A stretch of 12,518 nt of DNA from Caldifarciminota bacterium (GTDB taxonomy: Bacteria > Hydrothermota > Tepidihabitantia > Tepidihabitantales > Tepidihabitantaceae), in contig JAFGRF010000332.1 of NCBI GenBank assembly GCA_016935295.1, forward strand, positions 1 through 12,518. Reading direction: 5' to 3'. Shown piece after piece: positions 1-6,707 of the stretch. Below the pieces are notes generated by a model. It did no database searches. It had not been told where the DNA came from and was given only the letters and a program-made list of their open reading frames with translations. The stretch's first letter is position 1. Every line of letters starts with the position of its first letter. A program made the translations under genes and the position numbers.

Positions 1-1
1 C

Positions 2-1225
2 ACGGCCGCTGACCAAGGCTACTGGGAGCCCTACTTCGAAACGCGTATCGGCGAACCGCCGCCGACAAAGAAGCTCTGGGCCGACCACGACAACAACGAC
101 ATGATTCTCTCGGTCACTTCACTCGGCTCCATAGGCACGCTTGGGCCATACGACGAGGGCTCAGGGCTCAAGTACCCGCGCAACGCGCCCCACGGTGCCA
201 TCTATTTCACCGGCTTCGCCTGTGGCAACGGCCCTGACTACGTAGTTGACCGCTGGTACGGGCTTACGAGCTCAAGTCCGCAGGCTGACTGGCGCGCAGT
301 GGATACGCTGTACGCGTTGATGCCGCCACGGGCCGGAGGTCAGGAGTACCTGGCCGTCATTGACGACAGCGCACATGCTTCGCCCAGGGGACTGACCGTC
401 ACCCAGTGGTCGGCTTCGGTTCCGGACCCGGGTCTCCGCGACTTCGTGGTCATCACCTTTGACCTCAAGAACCAGGGTGCACAGCCGATCGACGGCCTGT
501 ACGCCGGAATCCTCTCCGACTTCGACATCGACAACACGGCTACGAACGACGTCTACACCGACGCCCTGCGCCGGCTGATCTACACGGTTCGTCCTTATGA
601 CTTCGAGTACGCGGTGGGTATCAAGCTGCTCTCGCCGCTGAACGCGGCAAACCTGTCGGCCGTCGACAACAGCGTCTACGTCGATCCGCCCGGGATGATA
701 ACCGAGGCGGCGAAAGACAGCTTCCTGCGCGGTGCGATTTCGATGCCCAATTCCGACGGTTCCCGCAACTGGTCTTGTGTAGCGTCGGCCGGGCCCTTTG
801 ACCTCGAGGCAGGAGGCGGTCGGGCATTCGGTGCGTTCGCGTTCGTCGGCGGCAACACCGAGCAGGAGATGTTCGAGCATGCCGACTCGGCTCAGGCCTG
901 GTTCGACCGCTCGGTCGCCTTGGCCGAGCCGACCAATGCCCCCGGCATCATGCAGGTCGTACTCGCGGCCGCGCCCAGCCCCTTCCGCGACCGGGCGCAA
1001 CTGCGCCTGGCGTTGCCGCAGCCGGGGCCGGTGTCGGTCGAGGTGCTGGACGTTGAAGGCAGGGTCGTGAAGGTGCTCGCTCGCGGCCGGTTTGCCCGCG
1101 GCGAGCACGTGCTTGGCTGGGACGGCCGGGACGAGGCCGGCCGCAGGGTGGCCGGCGGCATCTACGTGTACCGGGTTGCCACTGCATCCGGTACGGTCAA
1201 CCGCAAGGCAGTTGTCCTCAGATAG
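2..1225 (+). CDS. Large secreted protein, C-terminal part, with FlgD-type Ig-like C-terminal domain (5' end outside window)
   Basis: The frame is open from base 2, so the ATG at 101 is internal and the protein begins upstream of the window. About 407 residues are visible. The main part is rich in Asp, Gly and aromatic residues and reads as extracellular beta-structure (for example LYAGILSDFDIDN). I do not recognise a catalytic motif in it. The last 85 or so residues form a FlgD_ig-like domain, with the landmarks VSVEVLDVEGRVVKVL, LGWDGRDEAGRRVAGGIYVY and a terminal KAVVLR. Such domains end many secreted proteins of FCB-type and candidate-phylum bacteria, where they are thought to act as export or anchoring signals. 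The same landmarks end the protease at 4491-6707. The missing N-terminal part probably holds a signal peptide and perhaps an enzyme domain (inference). The next gene follows after 36 bases on the same strand, so co-transcription is possible. Confidence 0.85.
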   Translation, partial: TAADQGYWEPYFETRIGEPPPTKKLWADHDNNDMILSVTSLGSIGTLGPYDEGSGLKYPRNAPHGAIYFTGFACGNGPDYVVDRWYGLTSSSPQADWRAVDTLYALMPPRAGGQEYLAVIDDSAHASPRGLTVTQWSASVPDPGLRDFVVITFDLKNQGAQPIDGLYAGILSDFDIDNTATNDVYTDALRRLIYTVRPYDFEYAVGIKLLSPLNAANLSAVDNSVYVDPPGMITEAAKDSFLRGAISMPNSDGSRNWSCVASAGPFDLEAGGGRAFGAFAFVGGNTEQEMFEHADSAQAWFDRSVALAEPTNAPGIMQVVLAAAPSPFRDRAQLRLALPQPGPVSVEVLDVEGRVVKVLARGRFARGEHVLGWDGRDEAGRRVAGGIYVYRVATASGTVNRKAVVLR

Positions 1226-1261
1226 TTCGATGAAGGCAGACAGCAAAGGGAGGCAAAGCGC

Positions 1262-2035
1262 ATGAAGAGAGTCCTGAAACTGGGTTTCGCGGTGCTGGCC
1301 GCGGTCGTGTTCGGCAGGGCGACTTGCGGCAAGTCGAAACCAGCCGGCGTGACGCCGGTGCAGAAGGTGAAGTTCACCGACCATGTCCGCTACCACAACA
1401 TGGGGATAGCCTGGGACGGCGATTACTACTACACAGTCAATGGCGGTAACACCGACTACTCGGACCTCAATCTGTACGATGAGTCCGGCTCTTTGGAGGA
1501 CAGCTACGACTTCGGCACCGACGGCCGGGCCATCCTATACAGCCCGGACGAGGAACAGCTATACCTGAAGGAGTACGGCACCGACCTGTCCTGGGTGGAC
1601 CTTGATTTCGAAGAAGCCGGCCTCGAGCACGAGGACGTATTCAGGGGCGACCAGAGCCACGTGGCCATGTCGCCGGACGGTGAGAAGCTCTACGAGCTCT
1701 ACGAGGGCACGGTCTACGTGTACGACGCGATCACCGGCGACGAAGAGACGTCGTTCGAGCTGCCCAGCTACAACACAACCGGCGAGCGCGGCTACGCGAA
1801 CGCGATTGCCGCATCGGGCAAGTTCCTGTTTGTCTGGGCGCCGGACAGCGACACCGATATCCTCGTCTACGGGATTGACGGCAAGTACGTGACCAAGTTC
1901 ACGCTGCCACGGTCCGGTTTCGGTTTCTCCCTGTCATGGGCCAACGGCATGCTTTGGATTGCCGAGGACGCTGACGGCGATTCGGACGGCGCCGACGGGA
2001 CGTGGTACGGATACGCACTCGAAGGACTGGAGTGA
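1262..2035 (+). CDS. Exported beta-propeller-like protein
   Basis: A 257-residue protein with a strong Shine-Dalgarno (AGGGAGG at 1247-1253, 8-base spacer). The N-terminus MKRVLKLGFAVLAAVVFG is a typical signal peptide. Cys22 follows it, but the preceding residues RAT fit a lipobox poorly because Arg is at -3, so lipidation is doubtful. The mature part is acidic and Tyr-rich and repeats a pattern seen in YVTN/NHL-like propellers: a short strand, then Asp/Gly turns. Examples are IAWDGDYYYTVNG, AILYSPDEEQLYLKEYG, VAMSPDGEKLYELYEGTVYVYD, ILVYGIDGKYVTKF and MLWIAEDADGDSDGADG. The last contains a DxDxDxDG-like loop that could bind calcium. At about 230 mature residues it could form one propeller of four to six blades. 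It lies 36 bases after the large secreted protein and converges on the MFS gene. No enzymatic role can be read from it; scaffolding or ligand binding outside the cytoplasm is the reasonable guess. Confidence 0.85.
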   Translation: MKRVLKLGFAVLAAVVFGRATCGKSKPAGVTPVQKVKFTDHVRYHNMGIAWDGDYYYTVNGGNTDYSDLNLYDESGSLEDSYDFGTDGRAILYSPDEEQLYLKEYGTDLSWVDLDFEEAGLEHEDVFRGDQSHVAMSPDGEKLYELYEGTVYVYDAITGDEETSFELPSYNTTGERGYANAIAASGKFLFVWAPDSDTDILVYGIDGKYVTKFTLPRSGFGFSLSWANGMLWIAEDADGDSDGADGTWYGYALEGLE

Positions 2036-2148
2036 AGCTCGAAAGACGAAGCTCGAAACTCGATTGAAACTCGAGTCGCACAAATGGCGCGTCCGGGATT
2101 CGGACTTCGGGCTTCAATCGTCATTCGTGCTTCGGGTTTCGAGTTTTC
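2036..2148. repeat. Convergent intergenic spacer made of inverted ACTCGA/TTCGGG words, possible bidirectional terminator
   Basis: The gap between two convergent stop codons is composed of short related words. AAACTCGA occurs at 2056-2063 and 2067-2074, and its reverse complement TCGAGTTT at 2139-2146. GAAGCTCGAAAGACGAAGCTCGA lies at the left end, and TTCGGACTTCGGGCTTC followed by GTGCTTCGGGTTTCGAG at the right end. The halves can fold on each other as a long imperfect hairpin that ends in TTTTCC next to the MFS stop. A role as shared terminator is inference. Similar degenerate words are common between genes in some candidate-phylum genomes, as far as I recall. Confidence 0.55.
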
Positions 2149-3375
2149 CTAGAGTCTGCGGATCGACGGCGCGAAGATAGACACCGCGCCAAGACTGACC
2201 AGCACGGCGCATCCGCCGATGAGAGTCGCAGCGGGTGCGCCGAACTTCTCCGCGATTGAGCCGGCGAGCAAGCTCCCGAGCGGGAACATCCCGGTGAACG
2301 CCAGCAGATAGACGCTGAGCGCTCTGCCGCGGATGTGGTCCGGGGCGAGGGTTTGGACCAACGTGTTGGTGAGCGAAGCGATAGAGGTCTGGCAGAACCC
2401 GATGAGCACAATCACCGGCAGGGCGAGGTGGAAGTCGCGGATGAACGAGAACGCGACAATCAGGGTTCCCAGGCCCAGGGTGCCGAACACGAGGAGGCGG
2501 CCCTTGTGTCGCGTCCTGCTTACCGTGGCCAGGGTCAGCCCGCCGAAGACCGCGCCTATGCCGATGCAGGTCATCATGATTCCGTAGCCGCGCGCGTCGG
2601 AATGGAGCACGTCGCGGGCAAAGACCGGCATCAGGGGGAGATAGACCAGCCCGAAGGAACTGAAGACCGCCATCATGATGACAAGCGTTCGGATATCCCG
2701 GTGGTCTCTTACGTACTTCAGACCGGCGACAATCCGCCGGGTCACCGATTCCGTGGAATCTTGGGGCCGGGGCGGCGGCAGCCGGATCAGCCAGAGCGCG
2801 GCGATGATGGCGAGGAAGCTGACGCTGTTGATGCCGAAGCAGCCGCCCGGACCGATGGTGCCGAGCAGCACGCCGGCGATGGCAGGGCCGATGATGCGGG
2901 CGGAATTGAACATAGCCGAGTTGAGCGCGATGGCGTTGAGGACGTTCTTGTGTCCGACCAGCTCCGGTATCATCGAATGGGCGACCGGACCGTTGAGCGT
3001 GGCCGCAAACCCGGACAGGCAGGAAATCACCAGGATATGGTAGATCGTCAGAACGTGAGTCCAGTACAGCACGGCCAGGGCGAGCGCGAACACGGCCAGC
3101 ACCGACTGGGTCAAGACCATCAGCTTCCGCTTGTCGAACCGGTCGGCCATGGCACCGGCGGGCAGCGATACAATCCAGGCCGGTAGCCACATCACGGTCG
3201 AATTCAAGCCCACAAAGAAGGGTGAGTTGGTCAGGGCGAGGACCAGCCATCCGGTCGCGATATTCTGGATCCAGGTGCCGATGAGGGACGCGAGATTGCC
3301 GGACCAGTAGAGCCGGTAGTTCCGGTGTTCGAACGCGGCGAAAGTGCGCGGCAAGGCCATCCCCGTGGCCCGCAC
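2149..3375 (-). CDS. MFS-family exporter (EntS / MFS_3-like)
   Basis: A polytopic membrane protein with about 12 hydrophobic segments. It opens with FEHRNYRLYWSGNLASLIGT and NIATGWLVLALTNSPFFVGL, the usual start of EntS-type (enterobactin exporter, MFS_3) proteins. The MFS signature A loop GAMADRFDKRKL follows segment 2. The second half begins at LKYVRDHRDIRTLVIMM, and a late DHIRGRALSVYLLAF matches the family. Expected role: proton-driven efflux of a small molecule across the inner membrane; substrate unknown. I chose the GTG at 3375, giving 408 residues, because AGGAGG lies 5 bases before it. An in-frame TTG at 3522 would add 49 residues but has no ribosome binding site, lies at the predicted transcript start, and the added residues (GTVPISP and neighbours) come from a palindromic repeat. 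ATG 3360 is also possible. Confidence 0.88.
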   Translation of the reverse strand: MRATGMALPRTFAAFEHRNYRLYWSGNLASLIGTWIQNIATGWLVLALTNSPFFVGLNSTVMWLPAWIVSLPAGAMADRFDKRKLMVLTQSVLAVFALALAVLYWTHVLTIYHILVISCLSGFAATLNGPVAHSMIPELVGHKNVLNAIALNSAMFNSARIIGPAIAGVLLGTIGPGGCFGINSVSFLAIIAALWLIRLPPPRPQDSTESVTRRIVAGLKYVRDHRDIRTLVIMMAVFSSFGLVYLPLMPVFARDVLHSDARGYGIMMTCIGIGAVFGGLTLATVSRTRHKGRLLVFGTLGLGTLIVAFSFIRDFHLALPVIVLIGFCQTSIASLTNTLVQTLAPDHIRGRALSVYLLAFTGMFPLGSLLAGSIAEKFGAPAATLIGGCAVLVSLGAVSIFAPSIRRL

Positions 3376-3387
3376 GACCTCCTCCTC
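3376..3387 (-). promoter_or_regulatory. Ribosome binding site deciding the GTG start of the MFS gene
   Basis: On the minus strand the bases read GAGGAGGAGGTC directly before GTG at 3375. The first AGGAGG leaves a 5-base spacer to the GTG. Measured to the ATG at 3360, the nearest AGGAGG is 17 bases away, too far. This favours the GTG start over ATG 3360 and over TTG 3522. Confidence 0.5.
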
Positions 3388-3412
3388 GACTACTTCGAGG
3401 CCGGGTTTGTGC

Positions 3413-3470
3413 GGGGAAATGGGGACTGTACCGCGCTCCGGGCGCTCCGAGGGACTGTCCCCATTTTCCC
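3413..3470. repeat. REP-like palindromic element (GGGGAC...GTCCCC)
   Basis: Arms of 14 bases, GGGGAAATGGGGAC (3413-3426) and GTCCCCATTTTCCC (3457-3470), are inverted with one mismatch. The centre contains a GCGCTCCG direct repeat (GCGCTCCGGGCGCTCCG) and a small perfect hairpin GGGACTGTCCC. Palindromes with this GGGGAC/GTCCCC core recur between genes in many environmental bacterial genomes and resemble REP elements mobilised by RAYT (Y1-type) transposases; that link is from memory. No RAYT gene is in this window. Here the element lies in the leader of the MFS gene, between its predicted promoter and its ribosome binding site, or in frame within its N-terminus if TTG 3522 is used. Confidence 0.65.
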
Positions 3471-3529
3471 AGAGTCGGCCGGACGTGTCGCCTTTGTCGG
3501 GGGATTTCTGCTCGGTGGACAAGGTGATG

Positions 3530-3558
3530 ATTCTACCGCGCTGCCGTTCGGGTGCAAA
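3530..3558 (-). promoter_or_regulatory. Predicted sigma-70-type promoter of the MFS gene
   Basis: On the minus strand TTTGCA (3558-3553) and TAGAAT (3535-3530) are separated by 17 bases. The -35 matches consensus at 4 of 6 positions and the -10 at 5 of 6. Transcription would begin near 3523, leaving a leader of about 148 bases before GTG 3375 that contains the palindromic repeat. Confidence 0.4.
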
Positions 3559-3585
3559 CCGAGTCCGACCGACGCCAAGGGACTG

Positions 3586-3680
3586 GAGAGTGTGGACTAC
3601 AGGCCAGGGGCTGGGGACGAGGGACTACAGATTGGTGACTGGCCGACTGCCATCAGCCGGCAAGGTCCCGAGATTCCCTT
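3586..3680. repeat. Intergenic stretch of degenerate GGGACTA/GGACTGG words
   Basis: The spacer between the CARDB-like gene and the MFS promoter consists of loosely repeated words (GGGACTGGAG, GTGGACTACAGG, GGGGACGAGGGACTACAG, GGTGACTGGCCGACTG). No open frame here looks coding. It resembles the degenerate intergenic words seen at 4375-4480 and 6752-6790. No function can be read from it. Confidence 0.35.
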
Positions 3681-3684
3681 GAGG

Positions 3685-4317
3685 CTAGCGTATCAGGACT
3701 ACTTTTCGCACGGTTCTGCCCTGCACCTTGAAGTAGATGCCGGGCCGCGCTGCAGACGAGCGAACTCGGATTCCTGTTGTCGTGTACCAGGAAGCGCCTG
3801 GTTCGTCGGTACGGAGCACTTGGGTCGAGTACGAAGCGGCTGGCCGACGTGGTCCGCAATCCGCGGCTTCTGCATTCCTCGTCCTATGGCGGGGCAACAC
3901 GACGACGTGCTTCGTCCTTCCGTTGTTCGTCGGGTCCTCATCCCGCGACCATTCCAGCGTGCAGCGGACACCCAGGTAGACGCCGGCGCTCTCGAAAACC
4001 ATAGGCATGAGCCACCAAGAGACGGTTTGAGTACCGCCAATGGGCAGGAAGAGAAACGTCCGGTCCGCGTAGCCACTGGGTAGCCCGACTTCGAACCAGA
4101 CAGGGGCCGGTACCACGGAGTAGTTCGCTACGGCCACTTGGTTGAACCTGTACGTGTCGCCTACGCACACAGTGTCCCAGAGCGTGAAGTCGACCAGACC
4201 CACGTCATACACGTTCGAAGAGCGCGCAGCCGGCGCCGTTCGCGCGAGAGTCGGTGCCGCCAACAGAAAGAGGGCGGTAACCGCGCTACCGACAAGGGAA
4301 AGCTGAGACATCTTCAT
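3685..4317 (-). CDS. Exported CARDB-like domain protein
   Basis: A 210-residue protein. The start at 4317 follows AGGAGG with a 4-base spacer in the context GGAGGCGGCATGAA, which also precedes the start of the gene at 8667-10676. A second ATG two codons on (4311) is an alternative. Residues 1-26 form a signal peptide (LSLVGSAVTALFLLAAPTLA). Residues about 36-142 look like one CARDB-type Ig-like domain: DVGLVDFTLWDTVCVGDTYRF, then VAVANYSVVPAPVWFEVGL, then TNNGRTKHVVVLP. They parallel the DVGLIEIVSPVDTVDSG domain of the adjacent protease. The C-terminal 60 residues carry a reduced tail, ARPGIYFKVQGRTVRKVVLIR, like the last strand of secretion-type C-terminal domains but without the full FlgD fold. 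Likely a cell-surface or secreted adhesion-type protein; no catalytic residues. An upstream extension to 4416 is improbable, since it would precede the promoter. Confidence 0.8.
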   Translation of the reverse strand: MKMSQLSLVGSAVTALFLLAAPTLARTAPAARSSNVYDVGLVDFTLWDTVCVGDTYRFNQVAVANYSVVPAPVWFEVGLPSGYADRTFLFLPIGGTQTVSWWLMPMVFESAGVYLGVRCTLEWSRDEDPTNNGRTKHVVVLPRHRTRNAEAADCGPRRPAASYSTQVLRTDEPGASWYTTTGIRVRSSAARPGIYFKVQGRTVRKVVLIR

Positions 4318-4333
4318 GCCGCCTCCTGGCTCC

Positions 4334-4362
4334 ATTTTAGAACTCGCGAGGACGGCTGTCAA
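4334..4362 (-). promoter_or_regulatory. Strong sigma-70-type promoter of the CARDB-like gene
   Basis: On the minus strand TTGACA (4362-4357), a 17-base spacer, and TAAAAT (4339-4334): perfect -35 and 5 of 6 at -10. The expected start site, about 7 bases downstream (near 4327), falls on the AGGAGG itself (4327-4322). The mRNA would therefore begin at or just before the Shine-Dalgarno, with a leader of about 10 bases. Confidence 0.7.
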
Positions 4363-4374
4363 GCACAATGAGGA

Positions 4375-4480
4375 ATGGAGGATAGGGGACCAGGGACCGG
4401 CCGATCTGCAAGCCACAATCTGCGGTCTGAAATGCCTGCCGCCGTCAGCCGTCGGTCGTCCGCAGCAAGCGCGTCAGCCG
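4375..4480. repeat. Intergenic degenerate word-like repeats
   Basis: The gap between the protease stop and the CARDB-like gene promoter contains GGGGACCAGGGACCGG, CTGCAAGCCACAATCTGCGGTCTG and repeated GTCAGCCG words. They resemble the degenerate repeats seen elsewhere in this window. The frame open here (upstream of 4317) lies before the promoter and is not considered coding. No clear terminator with a U-tract is visible after the protease gene. Confidence 0.35.
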
Positions 4481-4490
4481 GTGTTCCGAC

Positions 4491-6707
4491 CTAGAGCTTC
4501 AGCAGCACTGCGGCCGCGCGGTGGTCGCCGGCAGCGAGTCGGCAGAAATAAGTGCCGGCCGGCACCGTGCGGCCCTGGTCGTTGCGGCCATCCCAGCTCA
4601 CCCGGTATTCGCCCGCGGCAGTGCTGCCGTGCCAAAGCTGCCTGACCTTGGTCCCGGTCGCGTCATAGACCGAGAGCGACACATCGGCCTGGCGCGGCAG
4701 GGCAAAGCCGATGGCTGCACTCCGGCTGAAGACGCCCGGGCGCGGCACTTCGAGCCGGAACTCGGGCGGTACCGAGTTTGCCTCGACCACGCCCGCAGCT
4801 CCCGCGACCACCACATACCCGCTCATCGTGTCGTTGTCGGATACGGTTGTATCGCCGGAGAGCGACAGCGAGCATCTGACCGCGTGGCCGCCGACCAGCT
4901 TGGGAACCCAGGTGGCGAAGTTGACGGTCATTCCCTCGCGGGAGGGAACCGTCACGCGCGAAGTGCGGAAATACCCTTCGTCGGCAATGCGCATCATGGC
5001 CAACACGGTCTCGGTCTGGCTGCCGTAGTTCCAGATGAGGACCTGGGGACGGACGATTGCTCCGGAATCGACCGTGTCGACCGGGGAGACGATTTCAATC
5101 AGGCCGACGTCGTGGAAGACGGCCCAGACGAGTGCCGTGCTCACGTCGTTTCCCGCGTATTCGTCCCCGACCAGAGCGGTCGAGCACCGGGCCGTGACAA
5201 AGCACTGCGCCGGCGCCACCCAGGGCGCGAACTCAACCGTATCGGCATGGCCAGGCTCGAGCGCTGTCACCTGCACGGTATCTACATAGCCGGTGTCTAT
5301 GGCAAGCAGGACCGGGAACGAGGCTGCGGTCGTGCCGTAGTTCCGCACCTCGGCCTGCGGAACGTAGGTGCTCTCCGGTACCACGATTCCGTTCGGCGAG
5401 ATAATCCAGTCGGCCGCGACGTCATTGGCCTTGTTGATTTCCCAGATGCGATGGCCGACCGCGACCGTGTTTCCACCGTCCGGGATGCTCTCCGGGGTCG
5501 AGCGCGAGAAAAATAGCGAGTCCCAGTCCAGGTACTGAACCGATGAACTGTCGATGACCCCGGCCGTCTGTGAGGACGTGGTGAAGTAGATCGAGTCGGC
5601 CTGGCCGTTTTCGATGTAGGAAGCACCGTCCAGGACATTGCCGGAGTCGTCGACCGCATACGTCAGGTCGAAGACCATGTTGTTGTCTGGAAACGGCCGG
5701 TCGGTCCGCGCATAGCGCCACTCACGGAAGTCCGTCTGCCAGAGCGGGCTCTCGCGTTCGCCGATTGAGTAGCCGAGCGCGACCCGGTCCCGGGCCTCGT
5801 GGTCGATTTTCACCCGCGCCACCAGTCTCGGCGTGTACCCGACCGTGTCGGTCATGTACCCCGCTGCCTGCTGGCTCAGGTATTCGTCCATCACCGCCTC
5901 GTAGGACATCCAGAAATAACCGGACTGGCCCCAGCCGGTTCCCCAGGAATTGACCATCCGGAACGCGCCGGTCCCGTCGTGCGTCGTGAGCGTGTCGTCG
6001 TAGCCGACAAACGTCACCAGGTGTCCGCCTCGGTTCGAGCCGGTCCGGTCGGACGCGCAGTACATGTAGTCGTAGGCGGCGATGTTGTCGAAGTTGCCAT
6101 AGACCGATATCGCGAGACACGACGTGCTGCCGTTCGCCAGCAGTTGCCTTATCATGTTGATGCCGGTGGTATCCGCGGTGCTGAACCAGGACCAGGTCTT
6201 GGTGCGGAAAGGAATGGCGTGCGCGTAGGCCGATTCGGAAGGCCAGCTCGTGTAGTTGCCGGCGTTGTACGGGCAGTCCACCATGTTGGCACAGCCCTGC
6301 TCGCAGATGAGCGGCATGTTGTTGCTGAAACCCGAACCGTTGTCGCGGCCGCCGTTGACCTGGTTGTACGCGAAGGCTGCGCTGAACTGATGATGCGGGT
6401 CGGTCAGGTCCCAGTGCCGCTCACGGTACTCGAGCTGGGTGCGGTGATAGTAGGCGATGGACCATGAAGCGCACGAGCCCTGCGAACCCTGGTTCCCGAC
6501 CGGCGGCATCTCGCTGGTTAGGTCCACGTTCATGATGTTCCGGAATGACTTCGCGCCCGGCGCGACCGGAATGCTCTTCACCTCGTGTTCGGGCGCGACC
6601 TTGCTCAGGTCCTCAGAAATGTACCCCAGGCGGTGCAGCTCGGCACGAGCGGTAGCGGCTCCGAGCAACAGACACAGGCACGACAAGACGGCAAACCTTC
6701 TCAACAT
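4491..6707 (-). CDS. Secreted C1A (papain-like) cysteine protease with CARDB-like and FlgD-type C-terminal domains
   Basis: A 738-residue protein. The start at 6707 is set by AAAGGAG with a 5-base spacer. Residues 1-22 are a signal peptide ending TARA. The peptidase domain spans about 60-290. GNQGSQGSCASW supplies the oxyanion Gln73 and nucleophile Cys79 with papain-like spacing (Gln six before Cys). His229 lies in RGGHLVTFVGYDD, and Asn253 in MVNSWGTGWGQSGYFWMSYE, so the full catalytic set is present. Only about 40 residues precede the catalytic domain, so no I29-type inhibitory propeptide fits. Two CARDB-like Ig domains follow (about 445-540 and 540-640, the second starting DVGLIEIVSP). A FlgD_ig-like domain ends the protein (about 650-738, with VSLSVYDATGTKVRQL, VSWDGRNDQGRTVPAGTYFC). 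Expected role: extracellular or surface-bound protein degradation or processing. It has its own predicted promoter and is separated from the CARDB-like gene by 173 bases. Confidence 0.92.
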   Translation of the reverse strand: MLRRFAVLSCLCLLLGAATARAELHRLGYISEDLSKVAPEHEVKSIPVAPGAKSFRNIMNVDLTSEMPPVGNQGSQGSCASWSIAYYHRTQLEYRERHWDLTDPHHQFSAAFAYNQVNGGRDNGSGFSNNMPLICEQGCANMVDCPYNAGNYTSWPSESAYAHAIPFRTKTWSWFSTADTTGINMIRQLLANGSTSCLAISVYGNFDNIAAYDYMYCASDRTGSNRGGHLVTFVGYDDTLTTHDGTGAFRMVNSWGTGWGQSGYFWMSYEAVMDEYLSQQAAGYMTDTVGYTPRLVARVKIDHEARDRVALGYSIGERESPLWQTDFREWRYARTDRPFPDNNMVFDLTYAVDDSGNVLDGASYIENGQADSIYFTTSSQTAGVIDSSSVQYLDWDSLFFSRSTPESIPDGGNTVAVGHRIWEINKANDVAADWIISPNGIVVPESTYVPQAEVRNYGTTAASFPVLLAIDTGYVDTVQVTALEPGHADTVEFAPWVAPAQCFVTARCSTALVGDEYAGNDVSTALVWAVFHDVGLIEIVSPVDTVDSGAIVRPQVLIWNYGSQTETVLAMMRIADEGYFRTSRVTVPSREGMTVNFATWVPKLVGGHAVRCSLSLSGDTTVSDNDTMSGYVVVAGAAGVVEANSVPPEFRLEVPRPGVFSRSAAIGFALPRQADVSLSVYDATGTKVRQLWHGSTAAGEYRVSWDGRNDQGRTVPAGTYFCRLAAGDHRAAAVLLKL

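Noticed and set aside
272..1396. Long minus-strand open frame opposite the secreted protein
   Set aside because: It is the shadow of a high-GC coding frame, has no signal, domain or ribosome binding site, and is rich in Arg/His as such shadows are.
2335..3186. Plus-strand open frame of 283 codons inside the MFS gene
   Set aside because: The opposite strand encodes a clear MFS protein over the same bases. The plus product is an Asp/Gly/Arg/His-rich shadow with no recognisable domain.
3361..3522. Taking the MFS start at TTG 3522
   Set aside because: No ribosome binding site, it sits at the predicted transcript start, and the added residues derive from a palindromic repeat.
4318..4416. N-terminal extension of the CARDB-like protein to 4416
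   Set aside because: It would begin upstream of a strong promoter and place 33 non-signal residues before a normal signal peptide with its own ribosome binding site.
4521..5516. Plus-strand open frame of 331 codons opposite the protease
   Set aside because: It overlaps the CARDB-like and FlgD-like domains of the protease, which are well supported; no start context.
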